Made by a program: the position numbers and the translations under genes. From the NCBI GenBank assembly GCA_963702565.1, contig CAVPDE010000016.1:310001-374000 (forward strand): a stretch of 64,000 nucleotides of DNA, given 5' to 3'. The notes beneath the pieces were generated by a model. That model was not told where the DNA came from. It saw only the letters and a program-made list of their open reading frames with translations, and searched no databases. This stretch comes from CAVPDE01 sp963702565. Lineage in GTDB: Bacteria; Desulfobacterota; DSM-4660; Desulfatiglandales; HGW-15. Of this stretch, positions 44,656 through 53,291 are shown in pieces (the stretch's first letter is position 1; each line of letters starts with the position of its first letter).

Positions 44656-45972
44656 ATGTTACAGCCGGATCTGATCATCCAAGGCGGCACGCTTCTGACC
44701 CTGGTCGAAGGTGAAAAACCTCTTCGCCATGCCACTCTCCTGATTCAGGGGGACAGGATCGCGGGTGTCCTGGCTCCGGGCGAGGAGAGGCCTCCCTTCA
44801 AAGGAGTCCAAGTTCTCGACGCCACGGACAGCCTCGTCATGCCCGGCCTGGTCAATGCTCACGGCCACACGGCCATGACCCTCTTTCGCGGACTGGCCGA
44901 TGATCTCCCCCTCAAGCAATGGCTGTTCGAGAAGATCTTCCCTGCTGAAGCAAAGCATTTGAGCGAAGAAACCGTGTACTGGGGGGCGCTCCTGGGATGC
45001 CTGGAGATGATCGCTTCAGGCACGACCACGGTGTCGGACGGGTATTTCTTCCAGGATGCGACGGCCCGTGCTTTTCAGAAAGCCGGGCTCAGGGCCCTCA
45101 TTGCCCAGGGGGTGATTGACTTTCCGGCGCCCGGGGTTCCGGACCCGGCACAAAACCTTGCCGTGGGCAAAGCGTTCATCGAGCGGTGGAATCATGCATC
45201 AGACCTGATCCGACCCGGCCTGTTCTGCCACAGTCTCACCACCTGCTCCGACAAGACGCTCCAGGAGGCCATGGCCCTCTCTCAGGAGTTTTCGTTGCCT
45301 CTTCAGGTGCACCTCTCCGAGACGGAAGAGGAAGTGGAAGAAGTGATCCGCCGATCCGGGGAACGGCCGGTTCTGCATCTCGCTCACCTCGGCCTTCTGA
45401 ACGAAAGCTTGATAGGCGTGCATGCGGTTCATCTGGAGGATGAGGAGATCGAACTCCTTGCCCGGAACAGGGTGGGGGTCGTCCACTCTCCGGAGAGCAA
45501 CATGAAGCTGGCATCCGGAATGGCCAGAGTCTCGGAAATGATGAAAAAAGGCATTGTCCTAGGGCTGGGCACGGACGGGTGCGCGTCGAACAACAACCTG
45601 GATCTCTTCAAGGAGATGGACACTGCGGCCAAGCTCAGCAAAGTCGCAACCCTTGATCCGGTGAACATGGGAGCGGCCACGGTTCTCAGAATGGCGACGG
45701 TCTGGGGCGCAAAGGTCCTGGGCCTGGAAAAGCAGATCGGCACCATCGAGGTCGGCAAGCAAGCGGATATCATCACCATCGACCTCAGAAAACCTCACCT
45801 GGTGCCCCTCTACAACCCCATGTCCACGATTGTGTATTCAGCAAGCGGCTCGGATGTGAAGGATGTGATCGTCAACGGCAGGGTGTTGATGAAGGACCGG
45901 ACCTTCACCGCCCTCGATGCGGAGGAAGTGATGGCCAGGGTCCGCGAGATCAGCGAAAAGATCAGATGCTAG
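44656..45972 (+). CDS. mtaD: S-adenosylhomocysteine/5-methylthioadenosine deaminase (amidohydrolase)
   Basis: 438 residues of the ATZ/TRZ amidohydrolase family. Zinc ligands: NAHGHTAM (HxH), QVHLSE, GVHAVHL and LGTDGCASNNNLD. The end MSTIVYSASGSDVKDVIVNGRVLM is typical of MTA/SAH deaminases. It removes the adenine amino group from SAH and MTA. There is no ahcY neighbour; the enzyme may feed a SAH salvage route in this organism. The inverted-repeat element (copy B) begins 9 bases after the stop. Confidence 0.93.
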   Translation: MLQPDLIIQGGTLLTLVEGEKPLRHATLLIQGDRIAGVLAPGEERPPFKGVQVLDATDSLVMPGLVNAHGHTAMTLFRGLADDLPLKQWLFEKIFPAEAKHLSEETVYWGALLGCLEMIASGTTTVSDGYFFQDATARAFQKAGLRALIAQGVIDFPAPGVPDPAQNLAVGKAFIERWNHASDLIRPGLFCHSLTTCSDKTLQEAMALSQEFSLPLQVHLSETEEEVEEVIRRSGERPVLHLAHLGLLNESLIGVHAVHLEDEEIELLARNRVGVVHSPESNMKLASGMARVSEMMKKGIVLGLGTDGCASNNNLDLFKEMDTAAKLSKVATLDPVNMGAATVLRMATVWGAKVLGLEKQIGTIEVGKQADIITIDLRKPHLVPLYNPMSTIVYSASGSDVKDVIVNGRVLMKDRTFTALDAEEVMARVREISEKIRC

Positions 45973-45981
45973 AGTGGCTTT

Positions 45982-46236
45982 GTGGGCCATTGGTCTCTTT
46001 TCTGCAGTGACTGGCGGGAGGCCTTCCTCATTTCATGGAGTTACGGAATGGGGGACCCGATGGCCCCGAGCGAACGCGAGGGGAACAGCGAGGGGGGAGG
46101 CGCTGCCCGCCGATTCGCGAGCCATTCGGCGAAGCGGGCGGGCATCACCCGTCCGCAACTCCTTGAAATGAGCAGGCCGGGAGACTAGGCCGCTTCTGGC
46201 GGCCTTGGAACGAAAGAAAAGAGACCAATGGCCCAC
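45982..46236. repeat. Inverted-repeat element, copy B (255 bp)
   Basis: Bounded by perfect 22-base inverted repeats (45982-46003 and 46215-46236) beginning GTGGGCCATTGGTCTC. The arms pair further inward (CATTTCATGGAGTTACGGA near 46029 with the inverse of CAACTCCTTGAAATGAG near 46157) and the centre contains a GCCCGCC...GGGCGGGC hairpin. It shares long stretches with copy A at 9668. The right end touches the stop codon of the QueG-like gene. It is the more complete copy. Confidence 0.88.
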
Positions 46237-47036
46237 TACGAGCCTCTTGCGGGCACGGGGTTCTTAAAGCTGCAGGGCATGAGGGCCGCGCACTTGCCGC
46301 AGACATGCGTGGACTCGGGCAAGTCAAAGAACCCTTCCAGGGTGCTGCGGTTTTCCTTTAAGCGTTTCCAGCACCCCTGCCGGTCAAAGTCCTTCTCGCT
46401 GAGCGCACTCACCGGACAAACCTCGATGCACTTGCCGCACTTGAAACCGGCTTTGAGCAGGCAAGCCTCCTGGGTCTCGATCAAAGGAGCGTCCTCCAAG
46501 TCCGCCTCGGTCACGAGGCTCCCCAGCCTGCCCGTGCAGCCTGCAGGAGTGATCAGCATCCGGTGAGTGCCGAAACGCCCCAACCCCGCAAGATATCCCA
46601 GGTGCTTGTGAGACCAGCGCGCCATGAGTTTGACTTCATCGAAATTGTGAGTGGCAGGCGTCAACCCCGACTTGAACCCGTGGCGGCTAAGCAGATCCCC
46701 CAGGGCCTGGCTCACCCGGCCGATGAGATCATTGGTCTGGACATAAGCAACCCCCCAGTTTCTGCAGGGTCTGTCGCCTTTCTTGTTTTCTTTGATCAGT
46801 TCCTCTTTGAAGGGGATGAAAAAAACGATCACGGACTTTGCCGTCGCAAGAAGATCCTTCGGGTGCCAGTGCTCTTCAAAAGCAATCTTAGGGAGGATCT
46901 CAAACCTCTCGTCCGCCGGCGCCGTGACCAGCAGTGGCGTCCGCCACCACCCCTCGGTCCCCAACCTGGACGGCTCCTCAGAGACACACTTTTCAGCAAG
47001 TTCCCTCAAGTCTCCCACGCCAACGGCTTTCTTCAT
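46236..47036 (-). CDS. Epoxyqueuosine-reductase-like iron-sulfur protein (QueG-like)
   Basis: 266 residues from the ATG at 47036 with AAGAGGGG upstream; the longer frame lacks a site. It has the QueG/QueH-type core (VAYVQTNDLIGRVSQALGDLLSRHGFKSGLTPATHNFDEVKLMARWSHKHLGYLAGLGRFGTHRMLITPAGC) and one [4Fe-4S] ferredoxin motif (CLLKAGFKCGKCIEVCPVSAL), with CGKCAALMPC at the end. It is shorter than QueG, lacks its HEAT-like part and may act on another substrate. In deltaproteobacteria such proteins are annotated only as Fe-S binding. Its last codon lies next to the repeat end. Confidence 0.75.
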   Translation of the reverse strand: MKKAVGVGDLRELAEKCVSEEPSRLGTEGWWRTPLLVTAPADERFEILPKIAFEEHWHPKDLLATAKSVIVFFIPFKEELIKENKKGDRPCRNWGVAYVQTNDLIGRVSQALGDLLSRHGFKSGLTPATHNFDEVKLMARWSHKHLGYLAGLGRFGTHRMLITPAGCTGRLGSLVTEADLEDAPLIETQEACLLKAGFKCGKCIEVCPVSALSEKDFDRQGCWKRLKENRSTLEGFFDLPESTHVCGKCAALMPCSFKNPVPARGS

Positions 47037-47125
47037 GAGGTTGCCCCTCTTCCTATCATCATGAGAGTTAATTGACACAGCGAAACCAAAAAGTCAAACT
47101 TGGGCTCAAAGGTTTATTCTATAAG

Positions 47126-47155
47126 TTGACACCCCTTAACCCACCAGTTTATATT
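47126..47155 (+). promoter_or_regulatory. Putative promoter of the peptide ABC operon
   Basis: TTGACA at 47126-47131 and TATATT at 47150-47155 (18-base spacer) in the 373-base gap (47037-47409) before the binding-protein gene. The gap also holds the inverted repeat 47255-47381 and nothing else I recognise. Confidence 0.4.
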
Positions 47156-47254
47156 CCATCTGTCTCTTGCCGCCTTTCCAAGCGAAATGCTCGAATATTC
47201 GTGGGCGTGACCGGGCGTTTTGGCTTTAACAGGATCCTGAAAAAGACCCTGTTT

Positions 47255-47381
47255 GCGGGTTGCTCAAGAACGCTCAGCTACAAGGCGCCCTAAATCCCGA
47301 AGAGTGAGTCGTAAGTTCCAGTACGTCGCAACGACGAGGGGTGAGGGCAACGCCGTAGATGAGCGTTTTTCAGCAACCTGC
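47255..47381. repeat. 127-bp inverted repeat with GGTTGCTSAARAACGCTC arms
   Basis: Left arm 47255-47289 (GCGGGTTGCTCAAGAACGCTCAGC...) and right arm 47347-47381 (…GAGCGTTTTTCAGCAACCTGC) are inverted copies of about 35 bases with a few mismatches. The interior has CGTCGCAACGACG, itself palindromic. It is a MITE-like or REP-like element in the leader of the peptide-binding-protein gene; related repeats are widely known in proteobacterial genomes. Confidence 0.75.
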
Positions 47382-47409
47382 TAATTCGATTCCAAAAGGA
47401 GGATCACCG

Positions 47410-49041
47410 ATGAAGCTAATGAAAGGGTTGTGTGTGTTCACAATGGTAGTAGCGTTGTCCCTGTTCGCCGGCTCGCTTTATTCCCAGGAAAAGCTCGAAC
47501 CGGTCCCTGAAATCGATTTCCTGACCTGGGTGCCGGCGAAATTCATGGCCTATTACGAAACCAGCAACTACATCGCGGAAGAGTGGAAAAAGTTGGGCCT
47601 CAAGGTCAACCTCAATCAGCAGAACATGCCCAACCCTTTACTCACCCTGTGGTTCAAAGAACACAAGTTCGACTGTGTGGTCTCGGTTCTCTCGGGGCTG
47701 CCCTACCGCATGGAACCTGACTTTTTCACCTACTCCCAGTTCAACTCCAAGAACACCGCGCCCGGGGACTGGAACGTGGGCGAGTGGTCCAACGCCGAGT
47801 TCGACGAGGTCGGCGCAAAGCAACTGGGTCTTTACGATCCTGAAAAGCGACGGCCCCTCATCTACAGACTTCAGGAAATCCTTCAGGAACAACAACCGGA
47901 CACCGTGGTGTACTACGAAGTCCAGAACATGGGGATCAATACCAAGAACTGCGACCTGGACTACATAGAAGCTCCGGACGGCTTGCGCTCCATATGGAAC
48001 CAGGTTCGGTTCGCTCCCAAAAGCAATGTGAAGGTCCTCAAGGCGGGAAGGATCTCCGACCAGCAGACCTGGAACCCCGTTGCCGCGATCCAGTCCGATG
48101 ACTTTGAAGTGCTCAGGATGGTTTACGACTACGTGGTGCAGATCGGCCCCAAAGGCCAGGTCGAGATGTGGGCCGCGGAAAAGGTGGACACGATCAACGA
48201 CGTGACCATCGAGGTGACCATGAAAAAGGGGCGCAAATTCTCGGACGGCAAGCCTCTGACGGCCAAGGATGTCAAGTTCACCTACGAGTACATGAAGCAG
48301 TGGAATGCTCCCTACTTCACGAAATACCTGGCTCCGATCAAGACCATCGACCTGGTGGACGAGTACAAGCTGCGCTTCAACCTGGACAAGCCTTTCGCGC
48401 CCTTTATCATGAACACCCTGGGACAGGTACCCATTCTTCCGGAGCACGTGTGGAAAGACGTGGTGGAGAGGGAAAAGCTGACCAAGCCCCAGGACTACCG
48501 GAACATTCCCGTTGTGGGGAGCGGCGCTTACATCATGGAGTACTGGAAAGAAGCCGCTGAATACCTTCTCAAGGCCAACAAAGACCACTTTGCCGCTCCC
48601 AAGGCGGACCTGCTCTTCATCGTCTTTGGCTCCAGGGAACTCTGCAACAACGCGCTCAAGAAAGGGGAAATCGACATCAACATCCAGAATCTTCCCCCTG
48701 AAGTGGTGAAGGACTTCTCGACCGACAAGAACATCAAGATCTTCAAGGTGCCCTCCAACGGCTACACGGGCATTCGCTTCCAGTGCAACAGGCCGGTGTT
48801 CAAGCACAAGGCGCTTCGGGTGGCCCTCTCCCACGCCATCCCCTACCAGAAGATCGTTGATGAAGTGCTCGGCGGATATGCCGCTCCAAGTGCCACTCCG
48901 ATCACACCGGTCAATGCCTTGTGGCACAACAAGAATCTCAAGGTGAGAGAATTCAATTTCGAAAAAGCCAGGCAGATTCTCAAGGATGCCGGTTTCAAGT
49001 GGGACAAGGACGGGAGACTCTGTTTCCCTCCAACAAAATGA
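47410..49041 (+). CDS. Peptide/solute ABC transporter, periplasmic binding protein (SBP family 5)
   Basis: 543 residues from the ATG with AAAGGAGG eight bases upstream; the upstream in-frame ATG lacks one. The signal peptide is MKLMKGLCVFTMVVALSLFAGSLYSQ. Family marks: EVTMKKGRKFSDGKPLTAKDVKFTYEYM and YRNIPVVGSGAYIMEYWKE, with FQCNRPVFKHKALRVALSHAIPYQKIVDEV near the end. It captures oligopeptides or nickel/opine-like solutes in the periplasm; substrate unknown. The permeases and ATPases are encoded downstream, but a strong hairpin intervenes. Confidence 0.93.
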   Translation: MKLMKGLCVFTMVVALSLFAGSLYSQEKLEPVPEIDFLTWVPAKFMAYYETSNYIAEEWKKLGLKVNLNQQNMPNPLLTLWFKEHKFDCVVSVLSGLPYRMEPDFFTYSQFNSKNTAPGDWNVGEWSNAEFDEVGAKQLGLYDPEKRRPLIYRLQEILQEQQPDTVVYYEVQNMGINTKNCDLDYIEAPDGLRSIWNQVRFAPKSNVKVLKAGRISDQQTWNPVAAIQSDDFEVLRMVYDYVVQIGPKGQVEMWAAEKVDTINDVTIEVTMKKGRKFSDGKPLTAKDVKFTYEYMKQWNAPYFTKYLAPIKTIDLVDEYKLRFNLDKPFAPFIMNTLGQVPILPEHVWKDVVEREKLTKPQDYRNIPVVGSGAYIMEYWKEAAEYLLKANKDHFAAPKADLLFIVFGSRELCNNALKKGEIDINIQNLPPEVVKDFSTDKNIKIFKVPSNGYTGIRFQCNRPVFKHKALRVALSHAIPYQKIVDEVLGGYAAPSATPITPVNALWHNKNLKVREFNFEKARQILKDAGFKWDKDGRLCFPPTK

Positions 49042-49054
49042 AAACGGACAAATG

Positions 49055-49092
49055 AAAACGAACCCGGGAAATGAATCTCCCGGGTTCGTTTT
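49055..49092 (+). terminator. Perfect hairpin after the binding-protein gene
   Basis: AAAACGAACCCGGGA and TCCCGGGTTCGTTTT form a 15-pair stem with an 8-base loop, followed by TTGG rather than a T-run. It probably stabilises the binding-protein message and attenuates the downstream genes, giving the usual excess of binding protein. Confidence 0.7.
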
Positions 49093-49147
49093 GGAAAAAA
49101 TCAAGAAAAGGCCCCATGGGTTGACATGACCCGTGGGCAAACACATC

Positions 49148-50134
49148 ATGATCTCCGTTGTTGCCCTCAAGAAATACTTTCCTGTCGTCTCCGGTATCCG
49201 CTCTCTTCTTTCCAGATCAAGGGGGAAAACCGTCAAGGCCGTCGATTCTGTCAGCTTCGAGATCCCTTCCGGAAGCGTCCTGGGTCTGGTAGGCGAAAGC
49301 GGGTGCGGAAAAACAACGGCAGGGAGGATTCTCGTCGGCCTGGACCAGGCCACTTCCGGAGAGGTTTTCATCAACGGGGAAAGCGGTCAGGAACTCCGTA
49401 AAAAGGACCTCAAGGGGTTTTATCGCAAGGCCCAGATGATTTTTCAGGATCCTTACGGTTCCATCAACCCTCAGCACAACGTAGCCAGGATCCTATCCAA
49501 ACCCTTGTGGTACCAGGGGGTTCGTGACCGGGCCGCCGTCCGGCGAAAGACTCTGGAAACTCTTGATCTCGTTGGGCTGAGCCCGCCGGAGGATTTCCTC
49601 GAGAAATACCCCCACCTTCTCAGCGGAGGCCAGCGCCAAAGGCTTTGCATTGGAAGGGCGATTATCCTGGATCCCCAGTTCCTTGTGGCCGACGAGCCCA
49701 TCTCCATGCTGGACGTCTCCATCAAGGCCGGCATCATCGCTCTGCTCAAGACCCTGGTTCGCCGGAAAGGCCTTTCCCTGCTTTACATCACCCATGACCT
49801 CGCCACGGTGGGCCACATCTGCGACAGGATCGCCATCATGTACCTGGGAAAAATCGTGGAAATCGGCCCGGTGGACACGGTTCTCGACCATCCTCTTCAT
49901 CCCTACACGAGAGCGCTGATTTCGGCGATTCCCATCCCTGATCCCGACACCCATCGGGAAGAGCTCCGAATTGCCGGGGCCATCCCAGACCCGATTAATC
50001 TCCCTCCAGGATGCCGCTTTGCACCGCGCTGTCCCAAGGTGGAAAACGCCTGCTGCCAAAAAGAGCCCGGGTTGATCCCAAGCGCTGCAGACCCCGAGCA
50101 CCAGGTCGCCTGCTTCAGGACGGTTGAACCATGA
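49148..50134 (+). CDS. Oligopeptide ABC transporter ATPase (OppF/DppF-like)
   Basis: 328 residues from the ATG at 49148; a GTG five codons earlier is possible, and neither has a good ribosome site. Walker A GESGCGKTT, Q-loop and signature LSGGQRQRLCIGRAIILDPQFLVADEP, H-loop ITHDLATV, and the C-terminal oligopeptide-type extension (RIAGAIPDPINLPPGCRFAPRCPKVENACCQKEP) with four cysteines, an [4Fe-4S]-like region seen in many OppD/F ATPases. It overlaps the next permease by four bases. Confidence 0.93.
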   Translation: MISVVALKKYFPVVSGIRSLLSRSRGKTVKAVDSVSFEIPSGSVLGLVGESGCGKTTAGRILVGLDQATSGEVFINGESGQELRKKDLKGFYRKAQMIFQDPYGSINPQHNVARILSKPLWYQGVRDRAAVRRKTLETLDLVGLSPPEDFLEKYPHLLSGGQRQRLCIGRAIILDPQFLVADEPISMLDVSIKAGIIALLKTLVRRKGLSLLYITHDLATVGHICDRIAIMYLGKIVEIGPVDTVLDHPLHPYTRALISAIPIPDPDTHREELRIAGAIPDPINLPPGCRFAPRCPKVENACCQKEPGLIPSAADPEHQVACFRTVEP

Positions 50135-51105
50135 TCAAGTACCTCATGAACCGAATCCTCCTCATGGTCCTGACGCTCTTCGTCCTGGCGACCCTCATGT
50201 TCTTCATGTTCCGTATGCTGCCGGGCGATCCCACCATGACGGTCATCAGCTCCGCGCTCAATCCCAAGGCCCAGGAGGAAATGAAGCGCCAGTATGGCTT
50301 GGACAAACCCCTGCATGAGCAATATGCCGCTTACATGAGGAACATCGTCCACCTGGATTTCGGGTACTCCTTTCAGCACAACAGAAAAGTGAGCGACATG
50401 ATCTCCGGCCGTCTGCTCAACACGATCCTTCTCATCCTCCCTTCCATGGTTGCGGCTTATGCTCTCGGAGTCGTGGGCGGAGCCCTCATCGCCTGGAAAC
50501 GAGGCGGCAAGCTGGAGATCGGAACCGTCATTGTGAGCACTGCCTTTCAATCCGCCCCTGTCTTCTGGTTGAGCATGCTGGCGATTTTCGTCTTCTCCGT
50601 TCACCTGGACCTCTTCCCCCTGGGGCACATTGTCTCCCCCGGCATGCACCACGGGAAAAGCGAATGGGCGATTTACTTCAGCCTGGATTTCCTTCACCAT
50701 CTTGCCCTTCCCTTCATTGTGAACACGCTCTACAATCTCTGCTTCCCCCTCCTTCTCATGAGAAGCAGCATGCTCGAAACCTTCGGTGAGGATTACATCG
50801 AGCTCTGCCGGATGAAAGGCTTGCCCGAAAGAACAATCATCTACAAGCATGCCATGAGAAACTCCTTCCTCCCCATCGCCACCACCCTGCCGCTGATTCT
50901 CGGTTGGGCCGTGGCAGGATCGGTTGTGATCGAGACGGTGTTCTCGTGGCCGGGTCTGGGGCTTCTCATGGTCGAGGCGGTTCAGCGGAGCGATTACCCG
51001 CTGGTTCAGGCCTGTTTCCTGCTCATTGCCGTGCTGACCATTGTGGGAAACTTCGTGGCCGACCTGCTCTATGGGGTCCTGGACCCAAGGATTGTCTATG
51101 AATAA
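50131..51105 (+). CDS. ABC transporter permease (OppB/DppB-like)
   Basis: 324 residues with six or so helices. The N-terminal part MIKYLMNRILLMVLTLFVLATLMFFMFRMLPGDPT is the DppB signature, and the EAA loop is CRMKGLPERTIIYKHAMRNSFLPIATTLPLILGWAVAGSVVIETVFSWPGLG. It starts within the upstream ATPase gene (overlap ATGA) and is followed after 25 bases by the second permease. Confidence 0.95.
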   Translation: MIKYLMNRILLMVLTLFVLATLMFFMFRMLPGDPTMTVISSALNPKAQEEMKRQYGLDKPLHEQYAAYMRNIVHLDFGYSFQHNRKVSDMISGRLLNTILLILPSMVAAYALGVVGGALIAWKRGGKLEIGTVIVSTAFQSAPVFWLSMLAIFVFSVHLDLFPLGHIVSPGMHHGKSEWAIYFSLDFLHHLALPFIVNTLYNLCFPLLLMRSSMLETFGEDYIELCRMKGLPERTIIYKHAMRNSFLPIATTLPLILGWAVAGSVVIETVFSWPGLGLLMVEAVQRSDYPLVQACFLLIAVLTIVGNFVADLLYGVLDPRIVYE

Positions 51106-51130
51106 TTGCACACCGAGAGGCTGGGAATAG

Positions 51131-51985
51131 ATGCTGCGCGATTTCCTTCGATTCATCGCTCGATCCAAACTCGGGATGTTCGGCATGATTATTTTCGCCG
51201 CGTGCGTGCTGGTCGCCGTCTTCGCGCCGGTTTTGGCCCCTTACGAACCCATGCAGAAGCACTATGATGCCTCCGGGAAGCTGATGAAACTCAAACCTCC
51301 TTCCCAAGAGCACCTTCTTGGAACCACGATTCTGGGCCGGGACGTGTTCAGCCAGCTCCTCTGGGGAGGGAGGCCCGCCCTCATGATCGGACTCCTCACG
51401 GCCATAGGAGTCGTGCTCATCGGGGTCAACATCGGCCTGATCGCAGGCTATTACGGCGGATGGATCGACAACCTGCTCATGAGGATCACAGACATCTTCA
51501 TGGGCCTTCCCTTCCTGCCCTTCATCATCGTGGTGCTCTCCCTGACAGGGAGAAGCCTGTGGACGATCATTCTGGCTCTGGTCATCATCATGTGGCGCTC
51601 CACGGCACGGGTCATCCGCTCCCAGGTGCTCTCCCTCAGGGAACGTTCTTTCGTGGATGCAGCCCGCGTGTCCGGGGCGAGCAGTCTCAAAATCATTTAT
51701 GTCGAGATTGCGCCCAACATCTTCCCCGTCGCCCTGGTCAACGTCGTGTTCGCCCTGGCATGGGCGATCATCACAGAGGCGAGCATCGGGTTCCTGGGTT
51801 TCGGGGATCCCAATGTGCTCAGCTGGGGATCCATCATCTATGAGGCCTTTGCCTCTGAGATGTCCTACAAGGCCTGGTGGTGGGTGATCCCGCCGGGCGC
51901 TGCGATCATGATTCTTGTCACCGCGGTTTACTTCATCGGCCGTGCTTATGAAGAGATGATCAACCCGAGATTGAAAAGGTGGTAA
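51131..51985 (+). CDS. ABC transporter permease (OppC/DppC-like)
   Basis: 284 residues. N-terminal helix MLRDFLRFIARSKLGMFGMIIFAACVLVAVFAPVLAPYEP, the family stretch EHLLGTTILGRDVFSQLLWGGRPALMIGL, and the EAA loop DAARVSGASSLKIIYVEIAPNIFPVALVNVVFALAWAIITEASIGFLGFG. GAGAGGCTGGGAATAG is upstream. It is the partner of the 50131 permease; the second ATPase lies past a repeat element. Confidence 0.95.
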   Translation: MLRDFLRFIARSKLGMFGMIIFAACVLVAVFAPVLAPYEPMQKHYDASGKLMKLKPPSQEHLLGTTILGRDVFSQLLWGGRPALMIGLLTAIGVVLIGVNIGLIAGYYGGWIDNLLMRITDIFMGLPFLPFIIVVLSLTGRSLWTIILALVIIMWRSTARVIRSQVLSLRERSFVDAARVSGASSLKIIYVEIAPNIFPVALVNVVFALAWAIITEASIGFLGFGDPNVLSWGSIIYEAFASEMSYKAWWWVIPPGAAIMILVTAVYFIGRAYEEMINPRLKRW

Positions 51986-52009
51986 TGCTTAACGTTGGTC
52001 TTTGACGAC

Positions 52010-52152
52010 AAGCGAAAACCCGAGGCGGATCAAGAAACCGAATGTCGAATGTCGAACAGGGAATTTCGAATGACGAAGTGCAATGCCCTTGGATTCTTCC
52101 TTCGGCGTTCATTATTCGTTATTCGATATTCTGCGGTTCGCTTTTGAACCTA
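52010..52152. repeat. ATTCG-rich inverted repeat, copy 2
   Basis: Inverted relative to copy 1 (24853-24995): CCGAATGTCGAATGTCGAAC at the left and ATTCGTTATTCGATATTCTGCGGTTCGCTTTTGAACC at the right, the latter the inverse of copy 1's left flank. It separates the permease gene from the second ATPase gene of the transporter. Confidence 0.8.
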
Positions 52153-52201
52153 TTGGCAAAACGCAGAGAAATGGCAAGCCGTGATTCCGAAGAGATGTGA
52201 C

Positions 52202-53221
52202 ATGCTGGTCCTGGAAATCGAAAAGCTGAACACGGTCTACCGAACCCAGCGGGGAGATGTGCGGGCTGTGGAGGATGTTTCTTTTAGCGTCAAGGAAGGG
52301 CTCAATTTCGGGCTCGTCGGGGAGTCGGCCTGCGGAAAGTCCACGGTCTTGAAATCCGTGATCGGCGTGTTGCCGCCCAACGCGTTTGTGGCAGGAGGCC
52401 GGATCCTCTTCAAAGGACGGGATCTCACCGCCCTGGACGAAGAGGAGAGGCGAAAGCTGAGGTGGAAACAAATCTCCATGATCACGCAGAGCGCTTTGAA
52501 CTCCCTCGATCCGGTGCACAAGGTGGGGGATCAGATCGTCGAATCGATTCAGATCCACGAAACCATGGATCGCACCACTGCAAAACACAGGGTGGAGGAG
52601 ATGTTCGCCCTTGTGGGGATCGACAGCAAGCGATTCCGGGAGTACCCTCATCAGTTCAGCGGCGGAATGAGGCAGAGGGCCATCATCGCCATGAGCCTGA
52701 TCCTCAAACCCTCCCTTGTCATTGCCGACGAACCGACCACCTCCCTGGATGTGATCGTGCAGGATCAGATTCTCAAGAATATGAGAAGGCTTCAGGACAT
52801 GCTGGGCTTTTCCATGCTGCTCGTCACCCATGACATGGCTCTGGTCATCGAGAACTGCGACCACGTGGGAGTCATGTACGGCGGCAAGATCATGGAGCTG
52901 GGGCCCAAGAGAGGAGTGATCCTTCAGCCCTTCCATCCCTACACCATGGGCTTGAAGAACTCCTTCCCGAACATTCTGGACCGTCGCTCCGAACTCATCT
53001 CCATCCCAGGAGTTCCACCGGTCCTGATGGGCGAACTCCGGGGCTGCCGCTTCTTCTCGCGGTGCCCCTTCGGCACGGAGCGGTGTTCAAGGGAGATTCC
53101 GCCCCTGATCGAGGTAGGACCTGAGCACAGGGCGGCCTGTCATTACGCGGACCGTGCAGAAGAAATGCGAAACAAGGCCGCTCTGGCTGAGACCTGGCTG
53201 AACATGGCAAGGGTTCCTTGA
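52202..53221 (+). CDS. Oligopeptide ABC transporter ATPase (OppD/DppD-like)
   Basis: 339 residues from the ATG that gives MLVLEIEKLNTVYRTQRGDVRAVEDVSFSV; a GTG seven codons earlier is less likely. Walker A GESACGKST, signature FSGGMRQRAIIAMSLILKPSLVIADEP, H-loop VTHDMALV, and the oligopeptide-type C-terminus with GCRFFSRCPFGTERCSREIPPL (cysteine-rich). The transporter order is binding protein, F-type ATPase, B, C, then D-type ATPase. Confidence 0.93.
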   Translation: MLVLEIEKLNTVYRTQRGDVRAVEDVSFSVKEGLNFGLVGESACGKSTVLKSVIGVLPPNAFVAGGRILFKGRDLTALDEEERRKLRWKQISMITQSALNSLDPVHKVGDQIVESIQIHETMDRTTAKHRVEEMFALVGIDSKRFREYPHQFSGGMRQRAIIAMSLILKPSLVIADEPTTSLDVIVQDQILKNMRRLQDMLGFSMLLVTHDMALVIENCDHVGVMYGGKIMELGPKRGVILQPFHPYTMGLKNSFPNILDRRSELISIPGVPPVLMGELRGCRFFSRCPFGTERCSREIPPLIEVGPEHRAACHYADRAEEMRNKAALAETWLNMARVP

Positions 53222-53291
53222 TCATTGGACATTGAACATGGATCATTGAAGGGCGATCATTTGATATTCGCGTTTTAAGGAGGACAAGCAC

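Noticed and set aside
47638..49374. Minus-strand 578-residue reading frame
   Set aside because: Antisense to the binding-protein gene and the start of the ATPase gene; no motifs.
49903..51186. Minus-strand 427-residue reading frame
   Set aside because: Antisense to the OppF/OppB-like genes; high His/Glu content is the usual mark of an antisense frame in GC-rich DNA.
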